Position numbers and translations under genes: made by a program. From Nanosyncoccus sp045603565 (GTDB lineage: Bacteria > Patescibacteriota > Saccharimonadia > Saccharimonadales > Saccharimonadaceae), in assembly GCA_045603565.1 (NCBI GenBank), contig JAZUML010000007.1, forward strand, positions 61,132 to 125,131: a DNA stretch of 64,000 nucleotides. Direction: 5' to 3'. This document shows, one piece after another, positions 1 through 9,290 of this stretch (its first letter is position 1; each line of letters opens with the position of its first letter). Under the pieces are notes generated by a model that did no database searches, was not told the origin of the DNA, and was given only the letters and a program-made list of their open reading frames with translations.

Positions 1-1350
1 AATATTAAACACCACCATCTGGTTATTAATATCAATATTAGACTGTTGCGAGAAAATACCCGCAAAAGTACCAGTTGTATACTTACGTAATCTTTGCGCC
101 AAAGCCGGACCCGAACCTTCCATATGCAGCAAAGTATCATACAAATTTGCAATTGTCGGTGGAGTAGACTGATGTGTCAAAGGATCAGAAGTAATACCCG
201 CTCTTGCATAAGTATCAATCAGAGCCTGATCAAGGTCAGCTTCTTCCGCCGCCGTAAGCGCCGGCACCATTTGTCCGCCTGCCGAAACTTGATTTCCGCC
301 CAGCATCAATCTGAACAATCCATGCAAAGTCACCAAATTAGCACGCAAAGCATCATTCGCATCTTCTGCATCTACCACCTTCGGCAAATCAAATGGATTT
401 ATACGTATATCAGAATTCAAAGACAACCTAATATACGAACCACCCACCGCATCACAAAGTTTCTGATATTCATTCTCCGGGTCGATAATCAAAACTTCTG
501 CGCCCATCATCATCGAACGTAGCGCCTCTAACTTTACCGTAAACGATTTACCTGCACCAGATTTCGCAAACACCACCATATTCGCATTCTCCAACGAAAA
601 CCTGTCAAAAATCACCAGTCCATTATTGTGCATATTAATACCATACAATATACCTTTATCCTGCGTTAAATCCGCCGAAGTAAACGGGAATGATGTCGAA
701 ATCGCACCTGTATTCATATTACGACGAATTTGTAACTGATCCGTACATTGCGGCATTACCGAATTCAAACCTTGCTCTTGTTGTGAATTTGCCACCTTCG
801 AAAATACCATTTGCTGACCAAAAATTGTCTCAATCTTTTGTTGTACAAACTTCATTTCGTCCAAAGAATCCGCCCACAATGTAATATACAAACCAAAACG
901 GAAAAACTTCTCCGCCCCGACTTGCAACTGATCGCGCAATTCTTCTGTATCCTGCAAAGCCGCTTCAAGTTCTGGATCGCGAATCTTTCCCTTTTCCGCA
1001 TTTAGGCTCATTGATGCTTCAAGTTGTGTCGCTTTTGTACGCAAATTCTTCATCACCACCGCCGACTCAACTGGATAAATATACATCGACACATCTAGTA
1101 CTTCATCAATATTAATAATCGGCGAAAGCCAACCAGTATAAATCGATCGCGGATAACCATAAACGTACAAAGTACGTCCATATTTATTACCTAATCTAAA
1201 ATAATCCGAATGAATTTCGATTGCCGACGGCGAAATCAAATCACGTAGTGTATTTGTTCCCTGCTCAAATGCATGCTGAATCTGAGCCGCCTCCGCTGCT
1301 TCTTGTTGCGCCGCAATTTCTGCCGGAGTTAATTGTCTTTTTTTAGCCAT
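1..1350 (-). CDS. VirB4-like T4SS ATPase, N-terminal 450 residues (cut by left window edge)
   Basis: Open minus-strand frame from the ATG at 1350 (MAKKRQLTPAEIAAQQ) to base 1 without a stop, so the C-terminus lies outside the window. VirB4/TraC-type ATPases power substrate or pilin movement in type IV secretion systems at the inner face of the membrane. A Walker A motif AKSGAGKSF lies at about residues 262-270, followed by LIIDPENEYQKLCDAVGGSYI, typical of VirB4 (IDPE.E). The ATG overlaps the end of the upstream gene by 8 bp, indicating translational coupling. Walker B and later motifs are not visible here. Family call is firm; the substrate is unknown. Confidence 0.9.
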   Translation of the reverse strand, partial: MAKKRQLTPAEIAAQQEAAEAAQIQHAFEQGTNTLRDLISPSAIEIHSDYFRLGNKYGRTLYVYGYPRSIYTGWLSPIINIDEVLDVSMYIYPVESAVVMKNLRTKATQLEASMSLNAEKGKIRDPELEAALQDTEELRDQLQVGAEKFFRFGLYITLWADSLDEMKFVQQKIETIFGQQMVFSKVANSQQEQGLNSVMPQCTDQLQIRRNMNTGAISTSFPFTSADLTQDKGILYGINMHNNGLVIFDRFSLENANMVVFAKSGAGKSFTVKLEALRSMMMGAEVLIIDPENEYQKLCDAVGGSYIRLSLNSDIRINPFDLPKVVDAEDANDALRANLVTLHGLFRLMLGGNQVSAGGQMVPALTAAEEADLDQALIDTYARAGITSDPLTHQSTPPTIANLYDTLLHMEGSGPALAQRLRKYTTGTFAGIFSQQSNIDINNQMVVFNI

Positions 1351-2245
1351 TTTGTCCTCCGTTTACTGGTCCTTCACCTTTTCTTACATACATTGTCGCG
1401 AGCTTCGAAAAATCTACCAAAGGCTCCCTTACCGCTGTATCAGGGTTATTAAAGTTATAATAAAGCTCAGCTAACTCTTTGGTATTCAACCTCACTGAAT
1501 GAATTCCGATTTGGAATAGGCCCGCAGTCACCGAATCTACGCGGTTCGTTAGTTCTGTCAAAGCCTTTTCATAGGTCGCTCTATCAATCCTCGTTACTTC
1601 CGGTGCTTTTACTTTCGAAAATGATTTGAAAAAATTCTTCGTCTGCTGCAAAACCTTCTCCGCATCTGGCGAAGTATAATAAGGAATCACAATAAAGAAC
1701 GACTTATCCATAATATTTGCTTCTTGCGACAAAATATCAATAAAGTTGATGTAATCATCCATCAATACACCGAGCAACATATTATCATTATTACGACGAA
1801 TCTCCGACAGCCTTTCAATATACGGCCCAATATCTACTCTTTGTGACCTGATCAAAATCTGCGTCGTAAATTTCAAAGAATTCAAGAAATTTTGATACGA
1901 ATACTCTACACCCTCTCTTTCCATATCGCTCATCAGGTCAAAGTTAATCGATTTACAAGCTACCACCGCCCGGAAAGAACCATCTTTCATGATCACCACA
2001 TTATCGCGTAATTCAGAAATAAGTAATGTAGACTGCGTAGAGGTCGGCGTATCCATATTTGGCGAAACTGGCGCCGCTTGATTTGCCGCCATCGCCACCG
2101 CACCCATTTGCGCAGCATTTGGATTCATCGGAGCTTGTTGCCCCGGCATAATCACTTGTGGAGCAGCCTGTTGAACCGGCATCTGAGGCATCTGACCTTG
2201 TGCCATCATATTCGGATCAAACTGAGTATTCTGTTGTGGATTCAT
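1343..2245 (-). CDS. VirB4 N-terminal-domain-like protein of the T4SS block
   Basis: 300 residues. Residues 1-70 are low complexity, rich in Gln, Pro, Met and Ala. Residues ~72-280 form a folded part (LLISELRDNVVIMKDGSFRA, then FDLMSDMEREGVEYSYQNF) resembling the N-terminal portion of VirB4/TraC-type proteins, where an inner-membrane contact region precedes the ATPase; no Walker motifs are present. It sits between PrgI (3 bp upstream) and the VirB4 ATPase (8 bp overlap), so the three are surely one operon. I infer that the VirB4 N-terminal function is carried by a separate polypeptide. Family assignment is by resemblance and context only. Confidence 0.7.
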   Translation of the reverse strand: MNPQQNTQFDPNMMAQGQMPQMPVQQAAPQVIMPGQQAPMNPNAAQMGAVAMAANQAAPVSPNMDTPTSTQSTLLISELRDNVVIMKDGSFRAVVACKSINFDLMSDMEREGVEYSYQNFLNSLKFTTQILIRSQRVDIGPYIERLSEIRRNNDNMLLGVLMDDYINFIDILSQEANIMDKSFFIVIPYYTSPDAEKVLQQTKNFFKSFSKVKAPEVTRIDRATYEKALTELTNRVDSVTAGLFQIGIHSVRLNTKELAELYYNFNNPDTAVREPLVDFSKLATMYVRKGEGPVNGGQNG

Positions 2246-2248
2246 AAC

Positions 2249-3163
2249 TTAATGTAGCGATATAAAAACTTCGCCTTCGTCCCTTTCCTTTAATCTATTT
2301 GCTTCTTTTGCGATTGTTGCCACCGAGTAATCTTCATTATTCGCTAACTCTATTATACTAGGTTTTGCCGAGATTTCTTCAACTTTTTGTTCTGGTTCTG
2401 GCTTATCTTCTACAGGTTTTTCCACAGTCTCTGATTTTTCAGTATCTTCCTGCTTCGCCACAGGCTCCGGCTTCACTACTACATCCGAAGCAGTATTCGG
2501 CTTTTCGTCTTCCTTCTTCTCCTCAAATCTCTTCTCAATTGTCGCATGCTCCATTTCCTCCGTATTCATATTCTCAGTCTTGGCAATCGTCTCTTTCATT
2601 TCCTTTATCACTTCAGCATGTCGCTCATTCTCGTCACGCGCAATCGTGCTCTCCAAACTATCAAAATGATTACTTTCAAAAATATCATTCATCGTATTCG
2701 CTTCAACCAATAACTCCTCATTCATCTGATTAATCCCAGCACCCTTTATCGCATATCCTTCTGTATCTACAATGTCCGCCAAAAATGACAAACGGTGCGT
2801 CGCCTCTTCACCGGTAATATCACGCGTACGCTCTTCTTCGACAATCTTAGGAGCAGTAATTTTAATTGTAGATTCTCTTTGACCAGGCGTCCACAAACGT
2901 TGCCTTGGTTTCAAATAATAAGAAACGATCGCCGCAAGATAAGTCTCCATCGGCTGATCTTTTTTTAGCGGCAACGCCAAAGCCGCAAACAACAATACAA
3001 ACGGCACTGGAATTATCGCAAGCAAAGGAAAAAGCTGAAAGAGCGCCACAGCAAGCGCAATCAAAGCACCCGCAATCAAAAGATAAACAAACTGCCGAAA
3101 ACTAAACGGCCCGATTAATTTGTCATCCGCCTCAACATCCTGAGGCACTTTGTATTGTGCCAT
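2249..3163 (-). CDS. PrgI family membrane protein of the T4SS block
   Basis: 304 residues. The N-terminus MAQYKVPQDVEADDKLIGPF followed by two hydrophobic segments (about residues 28-45 and 47-65) and LKPRQRLW is the PrgI family pattern; PrgI proteins are small inner-membrane T4SS parts comparable to VirB3. After residue ~110 comes a long charged, Glu/Lys-rich tail (repeated EKPVEDKPEPEQK-type stretches) that is longer than usual for the family and probably flexible. A TATAAT box lies 8 nt before the ATG on the minus strand, so this is likely the first gene of the PrgI-VirB4 operon. The tail's role is unknown. Confidence 0.85.
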   Translation of the reverse strand: MAQYKVPQDVEADDKLIGPFSFRQFVYLLIAGALIALAVALFQLFPLLAIIPVPFVLLFAALALPLKKDQPMETYLAAIVSYYLKPRQRLWTPGQRESTIKITAPKIVEEERTRDITGEEATHRLSFLADIVDTEGYAIKGAGINQMNEELLVEANTMNDIFESNHFDSLESTIARDENERHAEVIKEMKETIAKTENMNTEEMEHATIEKRFEEKKEDEKPNTASDVVVKPEPVAKQEDTEKSETVEKPVEDKPEPEQKVEEISAKPSIIELANNEDYSVATIAKEANRLKERDEGEVFISLH

Positions 3164-3216
3164 ATACTGTTATTATAACATAATCTTTTCGTCAAATAAA
3201 AACCATGTGGTTAATC

Positions 3217-6200
3217 TTATACTAATGTATCTAGATCAACAAACCAATCACGTATTTCTTCCATTGTAGCGTCAGGATTTTCACTACAAAGTTCATCAAA
3301 TCTTTGCAAAGCTCTACCGTACTCAACTCTCTCGTTCAAAATTGAAAAGATATTATTTTTCAAATCTTCCGCCGTCACGCAACTGTCAAAGGAGTCCTCT
3401 AGTATCATCAAAAGGTTTCCAACCCTTCTATTTCCTCGTCGACCTCCAGCTATATCCGTTTCATACAACAAACGGCCATCTTTATCATGTTTACGTTGAC
3501 GAAGAGCACGAGCCTCAGCCTGAAGATCCTGATCAACCAAGGTCGGATCAAACCTAATTGCATCATTACCCTCCCATTTTTCTTTCAACATCTTCAACAA
3601 TTCATACTGAGCATCAGCCGTTCCAGGTTTCTGGTTATCAATTGTATTACTCGTCCTCAATCTATCAAATGCCGGGATTATCTTCTTTACCGCCGGGTAC
3701 ATAAACTTACGCAAAATCGTATTCATGCGTTGCTCACGATTTGGATTCTCGACAGAAGTATAACCCACAATCTCACCATTTTCGTCAATTTGCCAATCTT
3801 CCCCACCAATCGGCTCGTTATCGATATTAATTGCATTCGCAATATCCTCGTCTGTAAAAATTCTATCCCAGTTATCAGGATCAAGTACTGTTGTCAAGAA
3901 CTCAATCGCAGCTGGACTCTGGACGTTAAATGGTCCAGGCTTTACAGTCTTCTTAATACTATCTAGCGCCCAAATTGCATATTCAGCCGAATTTCTAATC
4001 TGACGGTTGCTAATTCCAGAATTAAACATCGCACCAGACCACGCTGCATCACCTTTATATGCATTCATCGCTCTACCAATTGTAGTACTATACCTAGCCA
4101 AACCAATTTCATTTTGTCCCTGAGGAGTCACGATATCACCCGGATTTACACCAGAAAGAATACTATACACATTGTTAACTGGATCCGCAATTGGAATATC
4201 GTAATTCGATAGTACTTCTTTCAAGAACGGAGAATCATCATAATTCAAACCATCCGCGCCAGTACCACGATGCACGCGTGCCACAATATTGCCGTCCTGA
4301 TCTTTCAAATCAAAATACAAACCTTTTTCGTCTCTCTTGTCATACAAGACCAACTTTTCCGGCGCCTTAGTCAAAGCATCGCCCTGAATCGTTTCTACAT
4401 AGGAACCATCAACATTCCTTAATCGGTTACCATTCTTATCTACTGCCCAACCGCTGCCATCAAGATAATAACCAGCCACGAAACTACGGAATTCATTCTT
4501 GTTGTAGCCATTGAGTTTATATTTATCAATCACGCGAGCAGCTTCTGCCCTTCTCTGAGATTCAGATTTTGCAGCCTGCGCAATCACCTTTCCAAGCAAA
4601 CGCTCTTCTCCGTTCGGACCAGCCACAGAACGAATATAGCGATTAAATGCCACTTCATCCACCGGCCTGTTATTCTCATCGCGTCTGTTCGCTTGAAGAT
4701 AAGTATCTACCAAGAAGTCAATATCATTTTCGTCATCAATTTCTCTTTGATAGATAGAACGTCCATAATCGATCCAAGCATTCTGAGCCTGTTTATTCAA
4801 TGCCTTATCTCGCGAATCCTTGTCGTAATAATTTCCATAATTACCCAAAACATGAGCAGCATGCGAAGCCGCATTCTGAGACATCAACTCACTATTCTTA
4901 GCTCTTTTAGCATTACGTGTATAACGAGAAGCGCGTCGCTCGCCATCTCCCTCATCTCCGATTTCACTACCAGCAATTTTACGCTGGACATATTCTGTCG
5001 CCTTATTCGCCGTTATTTGTGCGGCGTTCCTTATGTTTTCTTCTCTCAAAGCGTTTCGCTTATTCATATACTGCATCAATCTTGCCGAAGGCGTTACGCC
5101 ATTCGCCAATGTATCCAGTTTTCTACCCACACGACGCGAATCCGCAAAACTACGGCTGGCTGCCAAAGGCGCCGCTGTAAGACCACGCAATTTCGCGTTG
5201 ATATCGCCAAGGAAAGTACCAGACATTTTCATCAGTGACCAGGAGAAAAACAACGGGAAAATCTGCACCGCAGTACCAAGCAACACCCCAAACCCATCTT
5301 GTGCACTCGCAATTATTGCAAACCCTGCCAAACTCGACGCCCCAAACAGTAATGAGAACATCGGATAAAACACCAGCATCTGAATCAAAAGCTTCTTCCA
5401 TTTCTTAAACCACTCATCTACATTTGGCAAAATATTTGCCACAATCGCGAGCGGAGCAATCATAATCAAAAGTGCCACCACAGCCTGACGCAGAGCAATC
5501 GTAATCAAACCTGTCACTACTGCCACAATTGCACCAAGTACTACCGGAATTAACATCCAAATTGCACCGGTTTCAAATGCGATTATTGCACCACCAATCG
5601 CCAACGCCGTACCACCCGACATAGCACCGAACATTTCAGCATAAGACAAATTCATCTCCGAAGCACCTGCAGTTGCCCCAGCCATATTAGTCATTACAGA
5701 TTCTTCCACCGAAGTAAACACACCCCTAAGCCCCGAACCTATAATATTCGACACATCCACTGCAAGAGAACAAATCAAAAAGCTCAAGTTCACTAATACC
5801 GCCGCAACAATCAGCTTCGGCAATGCCTTTTTCAGTCCATAATTCGATATACCTATCCCCGTAATCTGAGAATATATTATTACAAGTAAGAAAATCACAA
5901 AAACGAGGTTCGTAATTCCCTTAATATATTTCCAAACCTCGTAAATTGGCGAACCATCCGTCGCCTCTACCGGATTAATTATCAAAATATCTTCGATCTT
6001 GTCATATAGCCAGTCCACCGCCTCAGCGATTTTACCCGTAGTTGGACAAACTAGCCAACCAAGAGCACCCAAACTATCCTTACAACTATCGCCATCAACC
6101 CTTGTAGTAGGTGTCGTTGTAGAGCTCTCCTCAACAGCAGTCGTCGTCTCAACCGGATCAGCAAAAACAGGGGCAGAATTCAGAACAGCCCCAGAACATA

Positions 6201-6282
6201 GTCCAAAAACTCCAATAATAGCAAAAAATAGACTAAAAATAGTCTTTCTAATCCTAGATTTTATACTATTTTTTCCCATCAT
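3217..6282 (-). CDS. VirB6/TrbL-like polytopic T4SS protein with large C-terminal domain
   Basis: 1021 residues from the ATG at 6282; a GTG at 6303 is in frame, but GGAGGCGGAG lies about 8 nt before 6282, so I chose the ATG. A signal-like segment (residues ~15-40) is followed by an acidic Thr-rich stretch and about six or seven membrane segments between roughly 125 and 370, the layout of VirB6/TrbL inner-membrane channel proteins. The remaining ~640 residues are hydrophilic, rich in Asn, Asp and Arg, with no motif I recognise (YMNKRNALREENIRNAAQI and onward). It is 54 bp upstream of the PrgI operon on the same strand. The channel role is inferred from topology and context. Confidence 0.75.
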   Translation of the reverse strand: MMGKNSIKSRIRKTIFSLFFAIIGVFGLCSGAVLNSAPVFADPVETTTAVEESSTTTPTTRVDGDSCKDSLGALGWLVCPTTGKIAEAVDWLYDKIEDILIINPVEATDGSPIYEVWKYIKGITNLVFVIFLLVIIYSQITGIGISNYGLKKALPKLIVAAVLVNLSFLICSLAVDVSNIIGSGLRGVFTSVEESVMTNMAGATAGASEMNLSYAEMFGAMSGGTALAIGGAIIAFETGAIWMLIPVVLGAIVAVVTGLITIALRQAVVALLIMIAPLAIVANILPNVDEWFKKWKKLLIQMLVFYPMFSLLFGASSLAGFAIIASAQDGFGVLLGTAVQIFPLFFSWSLMKMSGTFLGDINAKLRGLTAAPLAASRSFADSRRVGRKLDTLANGVTPSARLMQYMNKRNALREENIRNAAQITANKATEYVQRKIAGSEIGDEGDGERRASRYTRNAKRAKNSELMSQNAASHAAHVLGNYGNYYDKDSRDKALNKQAQNAWIDYGRSIYQREIDDENDIDFLVDTYLQANRRDENNRPVDEVAFNRYIRSVAGPNGEERLLGKVIAQAAKSESQRRAEAARVIDKYKLNGYNKNEFRSFVAGYYLDGSGWAVDKNGNRLRNVDGSYVETIQGDALTKAPEKLVLYDKRDEKGLYFDLKDQDGNIVARVHRGTGADGLNYDDSPFLKEVLSNYDIPIADPVNNVYSILSGVNPGDIVTPQGQNEIGLARYSTTIGRAMNAYKGDAAWSGAMFNSGISNRQIRNSAEYAIWALDSIKKTVKPGPFNVQSPAAIEFLTTVLDPDNWDRIFTDEDIANAINIDNEPIGGEDWQIDENGEIVGYTSVENPNREQRMNTILRKFMYPAVKKIIPAFDRLRTSNTIDNQKPGTADAQYELLKMLKEKWEGNDAIRFDPTLVDQDLQAEARALRQRKHDKDGRLLYETDIAGGRRGNRRVGNLLMILEDSFDSCVTAEDLKNNIFSILNERVEYGRALQRFDELCSENPDATMEEIRDWFVDLDTLV

Positions 6283-6459
6283 TTTTTCAACTCCGCCTCC
6301 CACTTAGGCGTCACCTTATTATAGCACGCATAAGCTTTTTTGTCAAGAGAGCAAAAAGATATTTTTGTTAATGTCAAAATTATGTTTTAAAATAAGCATT
6401 TTCAACGCACTACTTTTTGTCTTTTTTTAAATTTATGGTAATATAGACTTATATTAGTT

Positions 6460-7203
6460 ATGAAAAGTTTGACTCAGAAAATCCTATTAACCCTAGCAAT
6501 CATCTTTAGCGCTTCAATCGTGACTAGTCTCACTGCGCCCTCCCCTGTTTCCGCCGAATGTCGATATATGCTAGGACTCACCTCATGGGACTGCAATGTC
6601 AACACCAATAATCCTGATCAAGAATCTCTCCAAAGCGGTATTTGGGTTATTGCTTCTAATATCGCCATTGACGTATCGGTTGTTGCTGCATATTTGGTAA
6701 TAGGCTATGTCATCTATGGTGGCTATCTGTATACACTTTCTGGTGGCGACCCCAACAAAATCGCCAGCGGCAAAAAGACTCTCGTTCGCGCTTTCACTGG
6801 TCTCGCTATCGTCATAGGAGCCAACATTATATTCAATGCCATTCGTCTCGCTCTTCTCGGAGGCTCAGGCAGCTTTACCCAAAACTGCGCCACCACTAAC
6901 TGTGTCGATCCAAATACAATGATCTTCAACACCATCAACTGGGTAATCGCTATTGCTGGCATCGTTGCAGTGATATTCGTAGTCTACGGCGGGATATCTT
7001 ACATCACGTCCGCCGGCGATCCAAACAAAGCTCAAAAAGCCAGGCAAATAATAATGTACGCACTTATCGGCCTAGGTATCGTGGCTCTTTCGTTTGTTAT
7101 TACTTCATTTGTCTCAGGAATTATTCGCGATGCAGCTAGCGCAGCTCTCAATAACGAAACAACCATCACTAAGGAGGTTTATGAAATCACCAAAACATCT
7201 TAA
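6460..7203 (+). CDS. Double VirB2/TrbC-type pilin-like protein
   Basis: 247 residues with a signal peptide (MKSLTQKILLTLAIIFSASI, cleavage probably after VSA). Two copies of the same pilin-like unit follow: YGGYLYTLSGGDPNKIASGK near residue 86 and YGGISYITSAGDPNKAQKAR near residue 177, each between two hydrophobic segments. VirB2/TrbC proteins are small two-helix membrane proteins that build conjugative pili. The internal duplication gives about four membrane segments. It is divergent from the VirB6-like gene and overlaps the next pilin gene by 23 bp. It could act as a fused pilin dimer or a platform subunit rather than a polymerising pilin. Confidence 0.8.
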   Translation: MKSLTQKILLTLAIIFSASIVTSLTAPSPVSAECRYMLGLTSWDCNVNTNNPDQESLQSGIWVIASNIAIDVSVVAAYLVIGYVIYGGYLYTLSGGDPNKIASGKKTLVRAFTGLAIVIGANIIFNAIRLALLGGSGSFTQNCATTNCVDPNTMIFNTINWVIAIAGIVAVIFVVYGGISYITSAGDPNKAQKARQIIMYALIGLGIVALSFVITSFVSGIIRDAASAALNNETTITKEVYEITKTS

Positions 7204-7585
7204 ATCATCAATTATTGCTACCCTTAGCATGCTTTCTCTAGGTGTCATATCTCTACCAGCAAAAGCCTATGATATTTGTAGCGATGCTAATATTGATCCC
7301 GACATCAAAGCTGCACAGGGTTGCCCTTCCAGCGCCAGCACCACCGCGCTTCCCGACGCCGTCATTGTAGCTCTAAACGCAGTTGTCGCCGTAGCTGGAC
7401 TAGTAGCTGTCATTTTTATCATTATCGGCGGCGTCAACTATATGACTTCCGCCGGCGAGCCCAACAAAGTCAAAAAAGCCAAAGACACCATCCTCTATGC
7501 CGTCATCGGCCTAGTCATCTGCGTCCTTGCCTTCGCAATTGTTAACTTCGTCATCACAAACGCCCTTACCCCAGCTATTTCCTAA
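7181..7585 (+). CDS. VirB2/TrbC-type pilin-like protein
   Basis: 134 residues. I chose the ATG at 7181 because AAGGAGGT at 7171-7178 is an almost ideal ribosome binding site just upstream; longer in-frame starts lack one. A signal peptide (to about SLPAKA) precedes a short loop with two cysteines (YDICSDANIDPDIKAAQGC) and two hydrophobic helices flanking GGVNYMTSAGEPNKVKKAKD. Signal peptide, loop and two helices with the GG..Y.TS.G...K motif match VirB2/TrbC pilins. It starts inside the 3' end of the preceding double-pilin gene, so translation is coupled. Confidence 0.85.
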   Translation: MKSPKHLKSSIIATLSMLSLGVISLPAKAYDICSDANIDPDIKAAQGCPSSASTTALPDAVIVALNAVVAVAGLVAVIFIIIGGVNYMTSAGEPNKVKKAKDTILYAVIGLVICVLAFAIVNFVITNALTPAIS

Positions 7586-7672
7586 CTCCCCTCTTTAATC
7601 ATAAGCAAAAATTCATCTTGCATTTTTAAAAAAAGAATTGTACAATAACATTAAGTAATTAAAGGATTAAAA

Positions 7673-7984
7673 ATGAAAGAACTCATCAAATCATTTGCCG
7701 CTGAAACCTATACACCAAAGCCAGGTACATATACGGAAGCGGCATCGGACATGAGCTTCACCGACTCAATTATCACTATTATCAACTGGGTAATTGGTAT
7801 ACTCGGTCTAGTTTGTGTTATCGTTATCATTATCGGTGGCGTTAATTATATGACTTCCTCTGGCGAAGCTAGCAAAGTCAAAAAAGCCAAAGACACCATC
7901 CTTTATGGTATCATCGGCCTTGTTGTTTGTATCCTAGCCTTTGCTATTGTTAACTTTGTCATTTCAGGCATCATATCAGGCTAA
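7673..7984 (+). CDS. VirB2/TrbC-type pilin-like protein without signal peptide
   Basis: 103 residues. The segment GGVNYMTSSGEASKVKKAKD and both flanking hydrophobic helices are close to those of the gene at 7181-7585, so the two are recent paralogs. In place of a signal peptide the N-terminus is a short polar stretch (MKELIKSFAAETYTPKPG). A strong intrinsic terminator follows at 7996-8026. Loss of the signal peptide suggests YidC-type insertion without cleavage, or another role in the apparatus; this is inference. Confidence 0.8.
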   Translation: MKELIKSFAAETYTPKPGTYTEAASDMSFTDSIITIINWVIGILGLVCVIVIIIGGVNYMTSSGEASKVKKAKDTILYGIIGLVVCILAFAIVNFVISGIISG

Positions 7985-7995
7985 CAAAGCTCAAC

Positions 7996-8026
7996 AAAAA
8001 TATCTCCCAAACGGGAGATATTTTTT
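7996..8026. terminator. Bidirectional intrinsic terminator
   Basis: The stem ATATCTCCC / GGGAGATAT with loop AAAC is flanked by an A-run on the left and a T-run on the right, so it can terminate both the pilin genes (+) and hsp20 (-), which converge here. Confidence 0.9.
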
Positions 8027-8035
8027 ATGTTGCTT

Positions 8036-8539
8036 TTATTGAATTTCAATCTTCTTTGGTGCCTCAGTCTTTTCTTTTTCGAAAGTAATCGTCAAAACAC
8101 CGTCCTTGAGCTCTGCTCTCACGCTATCCTCATCCTCGCGTACTTGGACCGGAAGAGCAATCGTCCTAGAGAATTCACCCCAGTAACATTCTTGAATATG
8201 CCATCTAGTAGTTTGCTCGTCCTCACCACCAGACAAAATACCCGAAATCGTCAAAATATTATCGGAAATACTGACATCGAGATCAGATTTCGAAATACCA
8301 GCCGTTCTGGCTTTTACTACTAATTTGTCCGCAGTCTCATAGACATCTACAGCTAGCTGTCCAGGAAACTCATCGGCATCTTCCCACTCATCTTCAACAG
8401 GTTCTTCATCGCTGGGTTCAGGTACTTCCTCTACTACCTCTTCCGTCTCGACCGGAGCGACGACTTCCTCGTCTCCTCCCAAGAAAGCGGCAGCTAGGTC
8501 GTCCTCCATCAGCAAATCGTCGCTATTTGTACGAGCCAT
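8036..8539 (-). CDS. Small heat shock protein, Hsp20/alpha-crystallin family
   Basis: 167 residues. An acidic Glu/Val-rich N-terminal region (residues ~10-55) precedes an alpha-crystallin domain from about residue 60: LAVDVYETADKLVVKARTAG, ISKSDLDVSISDNILTISG, and the conserved GVLTITFEK near the C-terminus. Hsp20 proteins are ATP-independent holdases that keep unfolding proteins soluble in the cytoplasm. The ATG has a clear GGAGGAAAT site, with TATAAT further upstream. It is divergent from comF and ends at a shared terminator. The long acidic N-terminal extension is unusual; it lacks the IXI-type C-terminal tail. Confidence 0.9.
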   Translation of the reverse strand: MARTNSDDLLMEDDLAAAFLGGDEEVVAPVETEEVVEEVPEPSDEEPVEDEWEDADEFPGQLAVDVYETADKLVVKARTAGISKSDLDVSISDNILTISGILSGGEDEQTTRWHIQECYWGEFSRTIALPVQVREDEDSVRAELKDGVLTITFEKEKTEAPKKIEIQ

Positions 8540-8603
8540 ATTTCCTCCACTTATATTGTTATGCTTTATTATATATCAGACTTGTAGTAAAATCAAGCAA
8601 ATT

Positions 8604-9290
8604 ATGTCAAATATTGTAAAAATTACAACAATACCAAACCTTTTTGACATTATCGCTCCTCACTCTTGTAGGGGTTGTGGCCACATAGGGAGTCCGCTTT
8701 GTGACTGTTGTAAAAAATACATAATCAAACGCCATCAAAATTTCTGCCCAAATTGTAAAACTCAAAATATTTATGGTATTTGTCAAAAATGCTCCAATTT
8801 ACCACCAACTTTTGTAGTAGATCGACGCAACAGCCTCATTGGTACGCTAGCCGAAGATTACAAATTTCTTTCAAATCGTTCCCTGGCTAATTCCCTCTCC
8901 GACATTCTTGACCAAATCATTCCAGACATTAAAGGAGATGTAGTCATAGTCCCCTTACCGACCAACACGAAACACATCAGAGAGCGTGGTCTTGACCATA
9001 CTTTCCTCCTTGCCAAAAAGCTCGCCCGTCTTCGCGGCAAAAACTATTCTGTGCAAAAACTCCTATCACGTGCCCACAACACAACTCAAGTCGGCACCAA
9101 CAAAAAGCAACGTCGTGCGCAAGCCGAAAAAGCCTACTCCATAAACCTCAAAATCACCATTAATTCAGAAAAAACATACCTTCTTCTCGATGATATCTGG
9201 ACTACCGGCGCCTCCATGAAATCTGCACTAAAAAAGCTCCGGGAGGCCGGAGCTTCAAAAGTCATTATCGCTCTTTTAGCCGTTAGCTGA
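8604..9290 (+). CDS. ComF family amidophosphoribosyltransferase-like protein
   Basis: 228 residues from the ATG at 8604; an ATG 48 nt upstream would lie in the promoter region. N-terminal zinc-ribbon cysteines (CRGCGHIGSPLCDCC, CPNCKTQNIYGICQKC) precede a PRTase domain with VPLPTNTKHIRERGLDHTFL and the PRPP-binding loop YLLLDDIWTTGASMKS. ComF proteins take part in DNA uptake in competent bacteria, handling single-stranded DNA after entry. A TAAAAT box is 10 nt before the ATG. It converges with the pilin gene at 9276-9680, overlapping it by 15 bp. Confidence 0.88.
   Translation: MSNIVKITTIPNLFDIIAPHSCRGCGHIGSPLCDCCKKYIIKRHQNFCPNCKTQNIYGICQKCSNLPPTFVVDRRNSLIGTLAEDYKFLSNRSLANSLSDILDQIIPDIKGDVVIVPLPTNTKHIRERGLDHTFLLAKKLARLRGKNYSVQKLLSRAHNTTQVGTNKKQRRAQAEKAYSINLKITINSEKTYLLLDDIWTTGASMKSALKKLREAGASKVIIALLAVS

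Noticed and set aside
94..1005. Plus-strand frames opposite the VirB4 gene
   Set aside because: They lie antisense to a clear coding gene, have unnatural composition (Arg/Ser/Ile-rich) and no binding site.
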